28,714 bases of DNA, taken from positions 1 through 28,714 of the forward strand of contig USPT01000002.1 in assembly GCA_900556705.1 (NCBI GenBank), read 5' to 3'. A program made the position numbers and the translations under genes. The notes under the pieces were generated by a model, which did no database searches, had not been told where the DNA came from, and saw nothing but the letters and a program-made list of their open reading frames with translations. This document shows positions 1 to 7,424 of this stretch, piece after piece (positions within the stretch are counted from its first letter, which is position 1; each line of letters begins with the position of its first letter). The DNA is from an uncultured Collinsella sp. (GTDB taxonomy: Bacteria; Actinomycetota; Coriobacteriia; Coriobacteriales; Coriobacteriaceae).

Positions 1-120
1 GGCCTGCGCGTCGCCCGGGGCGGCGGGGGCGGCGTAGGCCGCGGGCCCGCACAGGGCCAGGGCGGCCGCGACCGCCAGCGCGGCGGCGGCACCGGAAATT
101 CGTTTCGTGGAGCGTCTCAT
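1..120 (-). CDS. Secreted protein, N-terminal fragment (signal peptide)
   Basis: The reverse strand opens with ATG at 120 and stays open to the window edge, giving 40 residues of a longer protein. It starts MRRSTKR, continues with an alanine/leucine/valine-rich hydrophobic core of about 20 residues and ends in an AYAAPA-like stretch, a typical Sec signal peptide with a probable cleavage after AYA. An AGGGGG ribosome site lies about seven bases upstream of the ATG (about 128-134). The mature domain is outside the window, so the function is unknown. The leader suggests export or wall association. Confidence 0.75.
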   Translation of the reverse strand, partial: MRRSTKRISGAAAALAVAAALALCGPAAYAAPAAPGDAQA

Positions 121-133
121 GGAAAATCCCCCT

Positions 134-165
134 AATCTAGCAACGGTTTCCAAGTCTACTAGATT
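134..165. repeat. Short inverted repeat upstream of the secreted-protein gene
   Basis: AATCTAG (134-140) and CTAGATT (159-165) form a 7-bp inverted repeat with an 18-base spacer, just upstream of the ribosome site of the minus-strand secreted-protein gene. It could be an operator or a 5'-leader hairpin. The remaining non-coding stretch to about 690 holds no gene I recognise. It includes two near-identical copies of TCCCCGGC(G/A)CGGGCTC around 372-412. Confidence 0.25.
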
Positions 166-693
166 GGGGGGACGGGAGCCAAGCTGCAATACCCCCAAGA
201 CACCCGTCTATAGGTCGTGACGTTGTCTATAAACAGGCTCACCGCCCGCGGAATAAAATTCGGCGCAAATCGTTTGAGCAGGCGACGCGCGGAAGGAGCG
301 TGTAGGGCGGTAATATACTGACCGTCAGCCGCGGCATCCTCGCGGAAACCCATTTGTTGCCGGAACTATAGTCCCCGGCGCGGGCTCACCTTATCTCCCC
401 GGCACGGGCTCGATATCCTCTCGGATATCTAATCGTCTTGGACTTTTACCCACCCAAGCACAGTACGGCTTTTACGTGCCGCCACGCAGAGCCTAGCCTG
501 GAACTATTGTCTAAAACATAGGCCTTCAAAGCAACTTAGGTTCAAGTACGGACATGCAAATACGGGCACTGGATACAGGTCTTGACTGTCAATGGTTATC
601 AATCGCATGTGTTTCTGGCAAATTACGCCCGTCTTATGCGTGCGATACAATCAGTCTCACCGAACACCAAACCAGCAACCCGAAGGGACCAAC

Positions 694-1158
694 GTGTTAA
701 CAATTCACTATGGTGATATGGAAAACGTTATCTACAATACGTCAGTTTACTTCGATAACGTCTATTCGCCCCAGTGGTTTCAAGACGCCTTTGCTCAAAG
801 GATTATTAAATCAATCGATAAAGGCAATGTCGTTGGACCCTGCGCAATAGACACCAAGATCCTAGGCATTATCCCTCCTGAAAGGCTGTCGGGAGGCACT
901 AAGACGCTGTTGCTCATGTACTTCATGCCTCAGAACGTATACAACGCCACAACCTGCAGCGACAATTGCGCTTACTGGATTCTGAGAATTGCCACGCAAA
1001 AGGACTTAACCATCAACCTCTACCATCTGATGGATTTTGGAAACGGCAAGTTCACGGCTACCGTTGCAAACACGGGCGATGTCGTTCACACGATGTTCGA
1101 CCTTGTCCCTATAGCCGCAAAATGCCTAAGGGAAACTCCTGACATGCACTTTCGTTAG
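694..1158 (+). CDS. DUF4869-like protein, 3' end altered by an IS insertion
   Basis: I place the start at GTG 694, in frame within a longer open frame, because GAAGGGA (682-688) sits at ribosome-site distance and the protein then begins VLTIHYGDMENVIYNTS. This N-terminus, with YFDNVYSPQWF and LSGGTKTLLLM further on, resembles the DUF4869 family of small cytoplasmic proteins of unknown function. The product is 154 residues. The DNA is lower in GC than the backbone, which suggests acquisition. The TAG stop (1156-1158) is made of two host bases and the first G of the terminal repeat of the adjacent IS1595-type element, so the native C-terminus is probably lost or changed. Family assignment is from memory of the motif pattern. 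Confidence 0.7.
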   Translation: MLTIHYGDMENVIYNTSVYFDNVYSPQWFQDAFAQRIIKSIDKGNVVGPCAIDTKILGIIPPERLSGGTKTLLLMYFMPQNVYNATTCSDNCAYWILRIATQKDLTINLYHLMDFGNGKFTATVANTGDVVHTMFDLVPIAAKCLRETPDMHFR

Positions 1159-1182
1159 GCTCTGTTAGACCAAGATTGACAT
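1158..1182 (+). repeat. Left terminal inverted repeat of the IS1595-type element
   Basis: GGCTCTGTTAGACCAAGATT followed by GACAT. It pairs with the reverse complement of 2610-2634 at 24 of 25 positions. Its first base supplies the last base of the stop codon of the interrupted DUF4869-like gene. Confidence 0.9.
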
Positions 1183-1233
1183 ACATATGTCATCACGGCG
1201 CCATATCGTTAGCCTCGTAGACCGCGGGGCAGC

Positions 1234-2203
1234 ATGAACGCCGAGGACCTGGTAATCACCTTCAAGAGGGACATCGCGAACCTCAGCAGGACCGAACGCC
1301 GCCGGCTCCGCCTACGAGGCCGAGCGCTCCCCGCGCTGCGGGTCCGCCGCGGTCGTGAAGAAGGGCAAATCAAAGAACGGCGAGCAGCGTTACCTCTGCC
1401 AGGATTGCGGCAGGACCTTCGGCATGGGCAGCGGGCACATCCTGGGGACGAGCAGGCTCCCGAAGGAGACCTGGATGGCCAATGCCGAGTGCTTCGTTCT
1501 CATGCTGCCCCTGCGCGAATGCGCGGGGCGCTGCCATGTCTGCCTCAAGACCGCCTACACCATGCGCCACAGGCTCATCGAGTGTCTCTCGGCCTACTCG
1601 CCCTCGTTCAAGACCGGGCGGGGCTGCGGCTGCGAGCTCGACGAGACCTACTTCCCCGAGTCGTTCAAGGGCAACCACACGAAGGGGTCATTTACGATGC
1701 CACGTCACTCCCGACATCGTGGCAAGCAGGTGCACAGGCGCGGACTGTCGCGCGAGCAGATCTGCGTCATGACCGGCGTGAACGACTCGAACGAGACGTT
1801 TCTCCAGGTCTCGGGACGAGGCATCCTGTCGAGGAAACGCGCCATGGACGTGCTGAGGGACCGCATCGCGTCCGCTTCCGTCGTAGCGACGGACAAGGCG
1901 TCCGCCTATGTCGACGTCCTCGCGGAGCTCGAGGTCGACGCACACACGGCCTACGATTCCAAGGACCCTTCCGAGGGGACCATCAACCGGATCAACACCG
2001 TCCATTCGCTCCTCGATACCTTCATGAAGCCGTTTAAGGGCGTGTCGACGAAGCACCTCGGCACCTACCTCGCTTGGTTCAAGTGGTGCCGGACCTTCAT
2101 GGCGACCGATTCCGGCACCGCCGAGCGCACGGTCGCGCGACAGCTCGCCAACGGCGTGTGCAGGAGCCGCATCCATGATATGTTCAACGTCCTGCCGCCC
2201 TAA
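1234..2203 (+). pseudogene. IS1595-family transposase, frameshifted
   Basis: The N-terminus MNAEDLVITFKRDIANLS is read from ATG 1234. From about 1300-1313 the homologous reading moves to another frame (AYEAER, then CGSAAVVKKG, then YLCQDCGRTF), open to the stop at 2203. The reading needs one extra base removed or two lost bases restored near 1300-1312. The downstream frame holds the zinc-ribbon half (YLCQDCG), the first catalytic Asp in DETYF, the second in ATDKASAY, and the C-terminal block HSLLDTFMKPFKGVS typical of ISXO2/IS1595 enzymes. In the first zinc knuckle SPRC stands where CPxC is expected, a further sign of decay. A GTG at 1355 could start a shorter protein, but it would lack most of the N-terminal domain. 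Confidence 0.85.
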
Positions 2204-2279
2204 ATGGACTACTGGACCGAAGCCGCCGCATAGAGACAGTAGAATGGTCGCATCGCGATATACGAGGAAAGGTGCAGCC

Positions 2280-2477
2280 ATGCCGTCGAATATACCGGCC
2301 ACGACGATCCGGATCGACCCGGAGGCCAAAAAGGAGGCCACGGCCATCCTGGACGAGCTCGGCCTGTCCATGTCCACCGCCGTCAACGCGTTCCTCAGGG
2401 CGCCCGTCCGGAAGGGCGGGTTGCCGTTCGAGATGAGGGTCAAGGCGCCGGTGCCCGACGGGAGGACGGCAAGATAG
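2280..2477 (+). CDS. RelB/DinJ-family antitoxin inside an IS element
   Basis: ATG 2280 follows GAGGAAAGGTG at good spacing. The 65-residue product has an N-terminal ribbon-helix-helix strand (TTIRIDPEAKKEA), then ILDELGLSMSTAVNAFLR and GGLPFEMR, the block order of RelB/DinJ antitoxins. Known family members bind DNA as dimers and neutralise a YafQ/RelE-type ribosome-dependent RNase. No toxin gene follows. The frame ends soon after the GLPFE block, so the toxin-binding tail is short compared with the usual 80-100 residues, by truncation or by design. It lies entirely between the terminal repeats of the IS1595-type element, and a hairpin terminator follows about 60 bases later. A TAGAAT at 2238-2243 could serve as a -10 box. 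Confidence 0.75.
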   Translation: MPSNIPATTIRIDPEAKKEATAILDELGLSMSTAVNAFLRAPVRKGGLPFEMRVKAPVPDGRTAR

Positions 2478-2535
2478 TCGGCAAATCGACTTGGGCGATG
2501 GGACCCTCACGATTGACCCGACAGATCTTGAGCAC

Positions 2536-2575
2536 ATCGCCCCCTTGCCGGATTCAAACCCGGCAAGGGGGCGAT
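2536..2575 (+). terminator. Strong hairpin terminator downstream of the antitoxin gene
   Basis: A perfect 16-bp stem (ATCGCCCCCTTGCCGG at 2536-2551, partner at 2560-2575) closes an 8-base loop. TATCTT follows, a weak U-tract. It is inside the IS1595-type element, so it travels with it and may insulate the antitoxin transcript or the flanking genes. Confidence 0.7.
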
Positions 2576-2609
2576 TATCTTGCAATTTCAAAAAGATGAT
2601 TGGGGCAGA

Positions 2610-2634
2610 ATGTCAATCATGGTCTAACAGAGCC
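2610..2634 (-). repeat. Right terminal inverted repeat of the IS1595-type element
   Basis: Read on the reverse strand this is GGCTCTGTTAGACCATGATT followed by GACAT. It differs from the left repeat at one base. Confidence 0.9.
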
Positions 2635-2740
2635 AAATCAATCCAACAGTTTAGATAACGGGTAATGATTCGGGAACAGGGCGTTCGGCCGGATGGAACA
2701 GATAGATATGGACCTTGAATATCAACTTCATCCGAACACC

Positions 2741-2778
2741 TCCCATATTCATCTGTACATGTACGGATGAATATGGGA
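2741..2778. repeat. 38-bp near-perfect palindrome upstream of an IS30 transposase
   Basis: TCCCATATTCATCTGTAC (2741-2758) and its inverted copy (2761-2778) match at 17 of 18 positions around a central AT. It lies about 50 bases before the ATG of the truncated IS30-type transposase. It could be an operator or cruciform of that element, a transcription terminator, or an insertion hot spot. I cannot tell which. Confidence 0.7.
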
Positions 2779-2830
2779 ATCCGATACCCTGAGGGCCGGA
2801 TCGGCCGGCCCCGGGAGATCGGAGGACGCC

Positions 2831-3391
2831 ATGTCCGGAAAGAGCAAGAAGGGCGCAGCGAAGGCGGTCCCGAGGGCCTACGGCAGGCTCACCAGGCACG
2901 AGCGGGATACGGTCCAGAGGATGCTGGAGCGCAGGGCCTCGTGCAGGCAGATCGCGAGGGAGCTGGGCAGGTCGCCCTCGACGGTGAGCGCCGAGGTGTC
3001 GTCGCACAGGTTCGTCGCCGCGCCCAAGCCCAGGCGCGGCGAGCGCGTCGACGCCGGCACCGACCTGTCGGCAGCCTGCCCGCGCCTGGCGGCGTGGCCG
3101 CGCTGCCGCGACGGCTGCGTCCGCTACCGCGCGGTGGGCTGCATGCGCTGCCCGCACGTCTTCTACGAGGCCCGCGCCGCGCAGCTGTGCGCGGACTCAG
3201 TGCTCGTCTCGTCCAGGCGCGGGATCGACGCCGACGAGCCCGCCGCGACGGCGAGGCTTGAGGCCATCAGGGACTGCCTGCGCCGGGGGCTGTCGCCCGA
3301 GCAGATGGCGGCGCGCAACGGCGGCCCGGTGGACCTGTCGCCGTCGACCATCTACCGCTGGGTCTCGGCGGGCTACGACGGCATGACTAAC
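2831..3391 (+). pseudogene. IS30-family transposase, 3' truncated
   Basis: ATG 2831 follows GGAGGACGCC. The reading LTRHERDTVQRMLERRASCR, then IARELGRSPSTVSAEV, is the HTH that opens IS30-family transposases. A cysteine-rich linker (CPRL, CRDGCVRYRAVGCMRCP) and RRGLSPEQMAARNG, then STIYRWVSAGYDGM follow, matching the order of IS30 enzymes just before the DDE core. At about 3391 this pattern stops. The same frame continues to 3529 without homology while a different IS tail begins in another frame, so the whole catalytic domain is missing. The sequence is GC-rich like the host backbone, unlike the HNH unit downstream. Confidence 0.85.
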
Positions 3392-3396
3392 ACAGG

Positions 3397-3738
3397 ATGC
3401 GCGGGGACGAGAGAACGCTCGCCTACATGGCGAAGCGCAAGTCCGACGGCAAGACAAAGCGAGAGATCATGCGCTGCCTTAAGAGGTTCACAGCCAGGGA
3501 GGTTTACCCAACGTTGCGGCGCCCCATGAGGTTGAAGTACGCCCAGGGCTCGATACTGGCGGATATGCGAAAATCGCTCGGATTGACCCAAAAGCAGGTT
3601 GCCCGAGAGCTTAACGTGCCGAATGTAAGGCTCAGCGAAATAGAAAGAGAAGTATGCCCCCACGAGGAAATCAGACGCGAATACGACCGCTACTTGAATG
3701 CTAAAATGTCGTCCGATAAAGGACTTGACAGCCTATAG
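3397..3738 (+). pseudogene. IS110-like transposase tail with an XRE-like HTH extension
   Basis: The 113-residue frame begins within a few bases of where the IS30 reading breaks. DERTLAYMAKRKSDGKTKRE, then IMRCLKRFTAREVY resembles the C-terminus of IS110/IS116-type transposases of actinobacteria. The second half (ILADMRKSLGLTQKQVAREL, then NVPNVRLSEIERE) is a recognisable helix-turn-helix of the XRE type. ATG 3526 could start a separate 70-residue regulator, but no convincing ribosome site precedes it. I therefore favour one fused remnant. If ATG 3526 is used, the product could regulate the HNH gene that begins 144 bases downstream on the same strand. The IS110 assignment is from remembered sequence pattern and is moderate at best. 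Confidence 0.5.
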
Positions 3739-3882
3739 CAGCGTCATTCGGCACGCGATTCGTTAACCCTGGGGCTTAAAGCTGCCGAATGTCTACTTCT
3801 TTAGTGCTCCATTTACCTCCCCGTTCAATAATCTTCACTTGAAGCCTGACGGTGGCCCAATCATTGGATAACATATTCTTAA

Positions 3883-5079
3883 ATGACAGTTAATCGTCAA
3901 TCGAAGAGGTCAAAGCGGGGACGGAAAGTGTCGAAGACAAGCAGAAAGCCAATCTCAGCATATGTCGAGCGAAGACTCTGGGCGGAGTCTGCCGGCAAAT
4001 GCATGAATCCAGATTGTCGGGCCGATCTATTCATCAGCAATGGAGACATTGCTGAACGAGCCCATATCGTCCCATATTGCAAAAGCGCAGAGAACACGTT
4101 CGACAACCTTATTCTCATCTGTCCAAACTGCCATACGAATTTCGACAAAAACTCCGCTTTCACGGCAGATGAAGTGAGGAAATGGAAGTCGATTCGTCAC
4201 GCAGAAATTGATCGCGTTTTCGGAAAGACGTTCAGTTCCTTCGACGACCTGCGCAAAGAGGCCGCACCTCTGCTCGCCCGAAACAAGTCGATATATGAGA
4301 ATTACTACATGAAGGACAAGCGAAGACTGTGGGATGTTTTTGAAAAGGAAATAATCGTCAACAACCGAAAACTTTGCACGCTGTTCGAATCGAACTTGTG
4401 CCTGTTCCAGAACCACAAGGACAATTCCTTCTCCAACCAGGCCGCTGTCCGCGATTTTATCGACCATGCTAAGGAGTTCGAAGCCACCAGAGATAATACG
4501 GAAAGACAAAGGTCTATTCTTTTCCCCGAGGTCATCAACTCCATCTTCGGAATCCAGCCCATAGAAGGTGACCTGCTCCCCTCTGCAGAATCCCTAGAGC
4601 TGCTAATCAAAAAGCTTGACGAACAGGGGCGATTTATAGATGTTTCTCTAGATGCAGAACATCCATTGTTGCAAATAATAGAAAACGGGAAAGAGGCGGT
4701 AGTTTATCTTGACGATACGCCGCGTATCCGACAGATGTACTATGACGCCCGCTGCTTCAGGCGTGCCGAGATGAGGCTAGACAGCTTGATTTTTGCCCTA
4801 AAGTACTTCCGCCTGTGCGGAAAGAAAGCAACTCGCAAGTCGAAGACAAACCTTAGAGAATATATAGCGAAAGGAAAATGCTTCTTATTCGTATACGAAT
4901 ACTGTCTGAGCTATGCAGAGTTGGCCCGTTTAGCACCGGCAGAACATACCGTTGTCGTCAACTTGCATAGATGGAACGGTAAGCAATGCATCTCCGAAGA
5001 AGCCCAGGTGTTTGCGGGGCAAATTAACGTGAAGCTCCTCGATATGGATAGCTTCTTCCCATTCGTTCGCAAACTATGA
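3883..5079 (+). CDS. HNH endonuclease with a long uncharacterised C-terminal region
   Basis: The 398-residue product is predicted to cut nucleic acid with an N-terminal HNH domain at about residues 33-92. Visible parts are the zinc pair C40-x4-C45, AHIVPY with H61, DNLILIC with N75 and C80, and CPNCH with C83 and H84. About 300 further residues contain a helical stretch (WDVFEKEIIVNNRKL, then ESNLCLF) and an alpha/beta-looking end that I cannot place. The stop overlaps the next ATG by four bases (ATGA), so it is probably translationally coupled to the nucleotidyltransferase. No ribosome site precedes ATG 3883. GTG 3928 is preceded by GGGGACGGAAA and may be the true start, with the HNH domain still whole. 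GC is clearly lower than the flanks, a sign of transfer. Cap5 (HNH-SAVED) has similar length, but the partner here is not a CD-NTase. Confidence 0.85.
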   Translation: MTVNRQSKRSKRGRKVSKTSRKPISAYVERRLWAESAGKCMNPDCRADLFISNGDIAERAHIVPYCKSAENTFDNLILICPNCHTNFDKNSAFTADEVRKWKSIRHAEIDRVFGKTFSSFDDLRKEAAPLLARNKSIYENYYMKDKRRLWDVFEKEIIVNNRKLCTLFESNLCLFQNHKDNSFSNQAAVRDFIDHAKEFEATRDNTERQRSILFPEVINSIFGIQPIEGDLLPSAESLELLIKKLDEQGRFIDVSLDAEHPLLQIIENGKEAVVYLDDTPRIRQMYYDARCFRRAEMRLDSLIFALKYFRLCGKKATRKSKTNLREYIAKGKCFLFVYEYCLSYAELARLAPAEHTVVVNLHRWNGKQCISEEAQVFAGQINVKLLDMDSFFPFVRKL

Positions 5080-5378
5080 ACTATTTGAGACTCATAGACA
5101 TTCTCGACAGCAACCTAGAACTGTTCTCTCAGTTTGATCATGTCTATCTGTTCGGATCTGCGCTGAGTGGTTCAGAGCTCAGTGCAGACAGTGATATTGA
5201 TTTGCTGCTACTGTACTCGAAATATTCCGATCAACTTGTCTCCGGATGCGAACAGATATCCCAAAAGTTAGGTAACGAGACCGGTAGAGTAGTCGACTTA
5301 ACGGTCCTCGGCATCGATGAAGAGCGACATGTCGGATTCTTGGATAGAATCTCGCCTCATTATAGAAAGATAAAATGA
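5076..5378 (+). CDS. Minimal nucleotidyltransferase (MNT) coupled to the HNH gene
   Basis: The 100-residue protein has the polymerase-beta-type nucleotidyltransferase fold signature: FGSALSGSELSADSDIDLLL at residues 26-45 with the GS pair (27-28), the metal-binding D40 and D42, and a third Asp at D74 (RVVDLTVLG). All three catalytic acids are present, so it could transfer NMP groups. Its size fits MNT-type antitoxins such as MntA, which AMPylate a HEPN toxin. Here the overlapping partner is an HNH endonuclease and no HEPN gene is adjacent. Inference: it may silence or license the endonuclease by nucleotidylation, in a toxin-antitoxin or phage-defence unit. It is far too short for a CBASS cyclase. 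Confidence 0.85.
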   Translation: MNYLRLIDILDSNLELFSQFDHVYLFGSALSGSELSADSDIDLLLLYSKYSDQLVSGCEQISQKLGNETGRVVDLTVLGIDEERHVGFLDRISPHYRKIK

Positions 5379-5577
5379 CCATTTGGTAGAACACCTGGCA
5401 TAGCCTGTCGTACAGAATGCTTTCTGCGTGGATTCCGGCAGAAGAGAAGAAGGCGTCAACGGTCGCGCCTGCATGTTCGGCACACGGCGTATCGCACTCT
5501 GGCGGGACCCCGGCTCTGGGCGCCAATCCCGCATCGACAAGATGAGGTACCCTGAATTCATAATGAAGCTTGCGAAC

Positions 5578-5631
5578 TGTCAGTGGTAGCGTGAAACTGA
5601 ACAAGTGTTCAGTTTCACGCTACCACTGACA
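5578..5631. repeat. Perfect 25-bp inverted repeat with a 4-base loop
   Basis: TGTCAGTGGTAGCGTGAAAC plus TGAAC (5578-5602) is followed by AAGT and then the exact reverse complement (5607-5631). The outer ends are TGT...ACA, like the termini of many insertion sequences. The arm resembles the terminal repeats I recall for IS21-type elements, but that is uncertain. It lies between the end of the HNH/MNT unit and the start of the IS30 remnant. It may be two IS ends with the interior deleted, a small MITE, or a hairpin terminator without a T-run. Bases 5379-5577 hold no gene I can support. Confidence 0.85.
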
Positions 5632-6640
5632 CCCGGCGGCCCAAGAGCCTTCGCCCCGCTCGTAGGCCTGGTACCACCCCGTCGGGGATGACCCCTTATC
5701 GGGCGAGACGGCGAGCTCGCTGTCGAGGGACAGCCCGAAGCGATCATCCGATGCCGCACAGCAACAGGTCTCCGAGGAGCTCGAATGGACACCTGCCAGC
5801 GAGTCCAGCAAGCGGGCAAGAGTTTACGTGGCTGCAGCATACTACAACGTCGTAGGGGCTCAGAGCACCGCCACTACGGCTTTTGGGCAGAATGCGCCTG
5901 AGCTGCTCGTGGTTGCGCTCACATGCCGACTACTGGTTGGATCTCATCGCGTCGCAGCAGAACACGCGGCAGCGCCGAGCTCCGCTTTCGAGACACCAGC
6001 GCTCCAGGCCCTTCCAATCATCGAACTCGACTCCTCAATCGACTAGCAGGATGCCGAAGATAGCCTCGAAGGCAGCAACAGAGCCTATGAGACTCTCTAT
6101 ATGGTCGAGGCAGGCAACGATGGCTGCCGGAGCTGGCATGACGCTTGCGCAAATAGATTTGGAACGCCCGGGCCACGATGTGTGCGCTCAGGATGTCGTA
6201 GGTGTTGCGCTCGTAGCCCTCAACGGAGTCACATTGGACCACGCGCGACCTGTCGGCAAGCGAGAGCGCCTCGAATTCGGCGTAGGTACGGCCAGTGCGG
6301 TCAACCCCGTCGCGCCCAGCACCTTCGACATCCCTGCGCTTACGCTTCCTCATACGGTCCTTTCGCGGGAGAAGCAGGTAAGGCGCGCCTGTCCCTCTCC
6401 TAATAGGAGCAGGCACTGCGCACGCACACAGGAAGCTCGTCAGCATGTGTGGCCCATATGGTCTCGTAACTCTGCCCCCGCCTAAACAAAGGGACCACAA
6501 TCGCGACCATGGCGGCGAGCTCGTCAGCGGTGAGACATAACCCTTCACGGGCCGCGGACAGGCGGGTGCGATAGGCAGCGTCGTAGCGACACTTGGGGTA
6601 ACCGCACCCACTCCTGTTCCGACAGCCGAGATGATAGGCG
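5632..6640 (-). pseudogene. IS30-family transposase, multiply frameshifted with stops
   Basis: Read on the reverse strand across several frames, the pieces line up in the order of one IS30-type transposase: YDAAYRTRLSAAREGL, then FRRGQSYETIWATHADELPV, LPRKDRMRKRKRR, RVVQCDSVEGYERNTYDILS, VACLDHIESLIGSVAAFEAI, GVEFDDWKGLERW, CERNHEQLRRILPKSRS, SHVNSCPLAG and RCPFELLGDLL. An Arg codon has become TGA (6035-6037) and a codon before the CERNHEQ block has become TAG (5930-5932). At least three frameshifts are also needed. It is a dead copy, distinct from the truncated IS30 at 2831. Confidence 0.85.
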
Positions 6641-6654
6641 TAGGGCCATACCTC

Positions 6655-7060
6655 TGTGACGGGACAAACTGCGATAGAGCGTACGCGCGCGCAGCGTCTC
6701 GAAGGAGTGGCCACGCCCCATCATGTTAGTCTCGTTGATGAGGCGGTTCGCGCATTCCGTGTAACCGTTCGAGATGCGGCTCGGACAATCCCGGTAGTAA
6801 AATATGAACTCGCGGTGGTTCTCCACGGCCTTCGCAAGCCCCCGGAAGGGATCGTAGGCCTTGTCATCGGGGATGGATGCCTTCCACGCATCGAATGCAT
6901 CCTCGGCATCCTCCCGCGAGAGCGGGTGCTCGTCGTAGATGTCGAAGAAGTCCTCTTTGAGGTCGTATGCGGTCATGAGGCTCGAGCAGCCCGCCTCCGA
7001 TCGAAGCTGGCACAATGCCGATGCCTCGTAGGGGCCGAGGTCCCGGGCGCGCTTCCTCAA
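6655..7060 (-). pseudogene. ISL3-family transposase C-terminal remnant
   Basis: The reverse strand reads LKEDFFDIYDEHPLS, then FRGLAKAVENHREFIFYYRD, SNGYTECANRLINETNMM and GRGHSFETLRARTLYRSL. This is the C-terminal part of the DDE_Tnp_ISL3 domain, including the characteristic SNG(Y)-E-N block and the GxSFExLRxR end. The N-terminal zinc finger, the HTH and the first catalytic Asp are missing. The frame runs on downstream into the IS30 remnant, so its stop at 6545 is not native. Upstream it ends abruptly against an IS3 remnant on the opposite strand at about 7065. Confidence 0.85.
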
Positions 7061-7067
7061 GGCGTAA

Positions 7068-7363
7068 GCCAGCGACCGCGGCGGCCACTACCGGTGGCAG
7101 GGCCGGATCGGCTATGCGCCGCCCAGGACCTCGCGCGCTCGATGTCGAGAAAGGGGTGCTCACCCGACAATTCAAGGACGGAGGGCTTCGGCAGGCTGAA
7201 GGTGGAGCTCTTCTACGGAAGGGGCTGGGACGATGTTGGCATGGGGGAATTCATGAAGATGCTGTACGCCTATCTGGTCTGGTATCGCGACAAGCGCTGC
7301 AAGAGCGACCTGGGCTATATGAGCCCGATGCAGTACCGAAAAAGCCTAGGTCTTGTAGCGTAG
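7068..7363 (+). pseudogene. IS3-family transposase (OrfB) C-terminal remnant
   Basis: In one frame SDRGGHYRWQGRIGYA (from about 7071) gives the second catalytic Asp block of an IS3-type integrase domain. After a frameshift before 7142 the reading continues ARSMSRKGCSPDNSRTEGFG, then RLKVELFYGRGW, YLVWYRDKRCKSDLGYMSP and MQYRKSLGLVA to a stop at 7363. This is the usual SRKGxxxDN-x-xxE-FF-x-LK end of IS3 OrfB proteins, with the catalytic Glu in the TEGFG segment. Everything upstream of the second Asp is absent. Confidence 0.85.
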
Positions 7364-7424
7364 GAACACGGTCCAGGATTTCCACCGCGCTCCCAATTGA
7401 CCGATTTCCCATGAACGGTAACAG

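Larger units (their letters stand above)
1158..2634 (+). mobile_element. IS1595-family element carrying an antitoxin gene
   Basis: The 1477-bp element is bounded by terminal inverted repeats of 25 bp that differ at one position (1158-1182 and 2610-2634), both reading GGCTCTGTTAGACC inward. It contains a frameshifted ISXO2/IS1595-type transposase and, downstream on the same strand, a RelB/DinJ-type antitoxin gene and a strong hairpin terminator. The eight bases flanking each end (TTTCGTTA and AAATCAAT) do not match, so no target duplication is visible. This fits a later rearrangement of one flank. The IS1595 family is known to include members with passenger genes. Confidence 0.85.

Noticed and set aside
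159..353. 64-codon minus-strand frame upstream of the secreted-protein gene
   Set aside because: It has no ribosome site and no family resemblance, and it overlaps the probable promoter region of the secreted-protein gene.
1234..2203. Programmed frameshift in the IS1595-type transposase
   Set aside because: I see no slippery sequence at the frame change, the family normally uses one frame, and a zinc-ligand Cys is also lost, which fits decay better.
1688..2443. 251-codon reverse-strand reading frame across the transposase
   Set aside because: It is antisense to the transposase and antitoxin genes, and its translation shows no family pattern. It is a by-product of GC-rich codon use.
1150..2642. 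8-bp target-site duplication around the IS1595-type element
   Set aside because: TTTCGTTA and AAATCAAT do not match in either orientation.
3883..5378. CBASS with a Cap5-like HNH-SAVED effector
   Set aside because: The HNH protein has a suitable length, but the partner is a 100-residue MNT. CD-NTases are about three times longer, and I see no SAVED signature in the C-terminal region.
5179..5604. 141-codon minus-strand frame overlapping the MNT gene
   Set aside because: Half of it is antisense to the MNT gene and it begins within the 25-bp palindrome. The translation is not protein-like.
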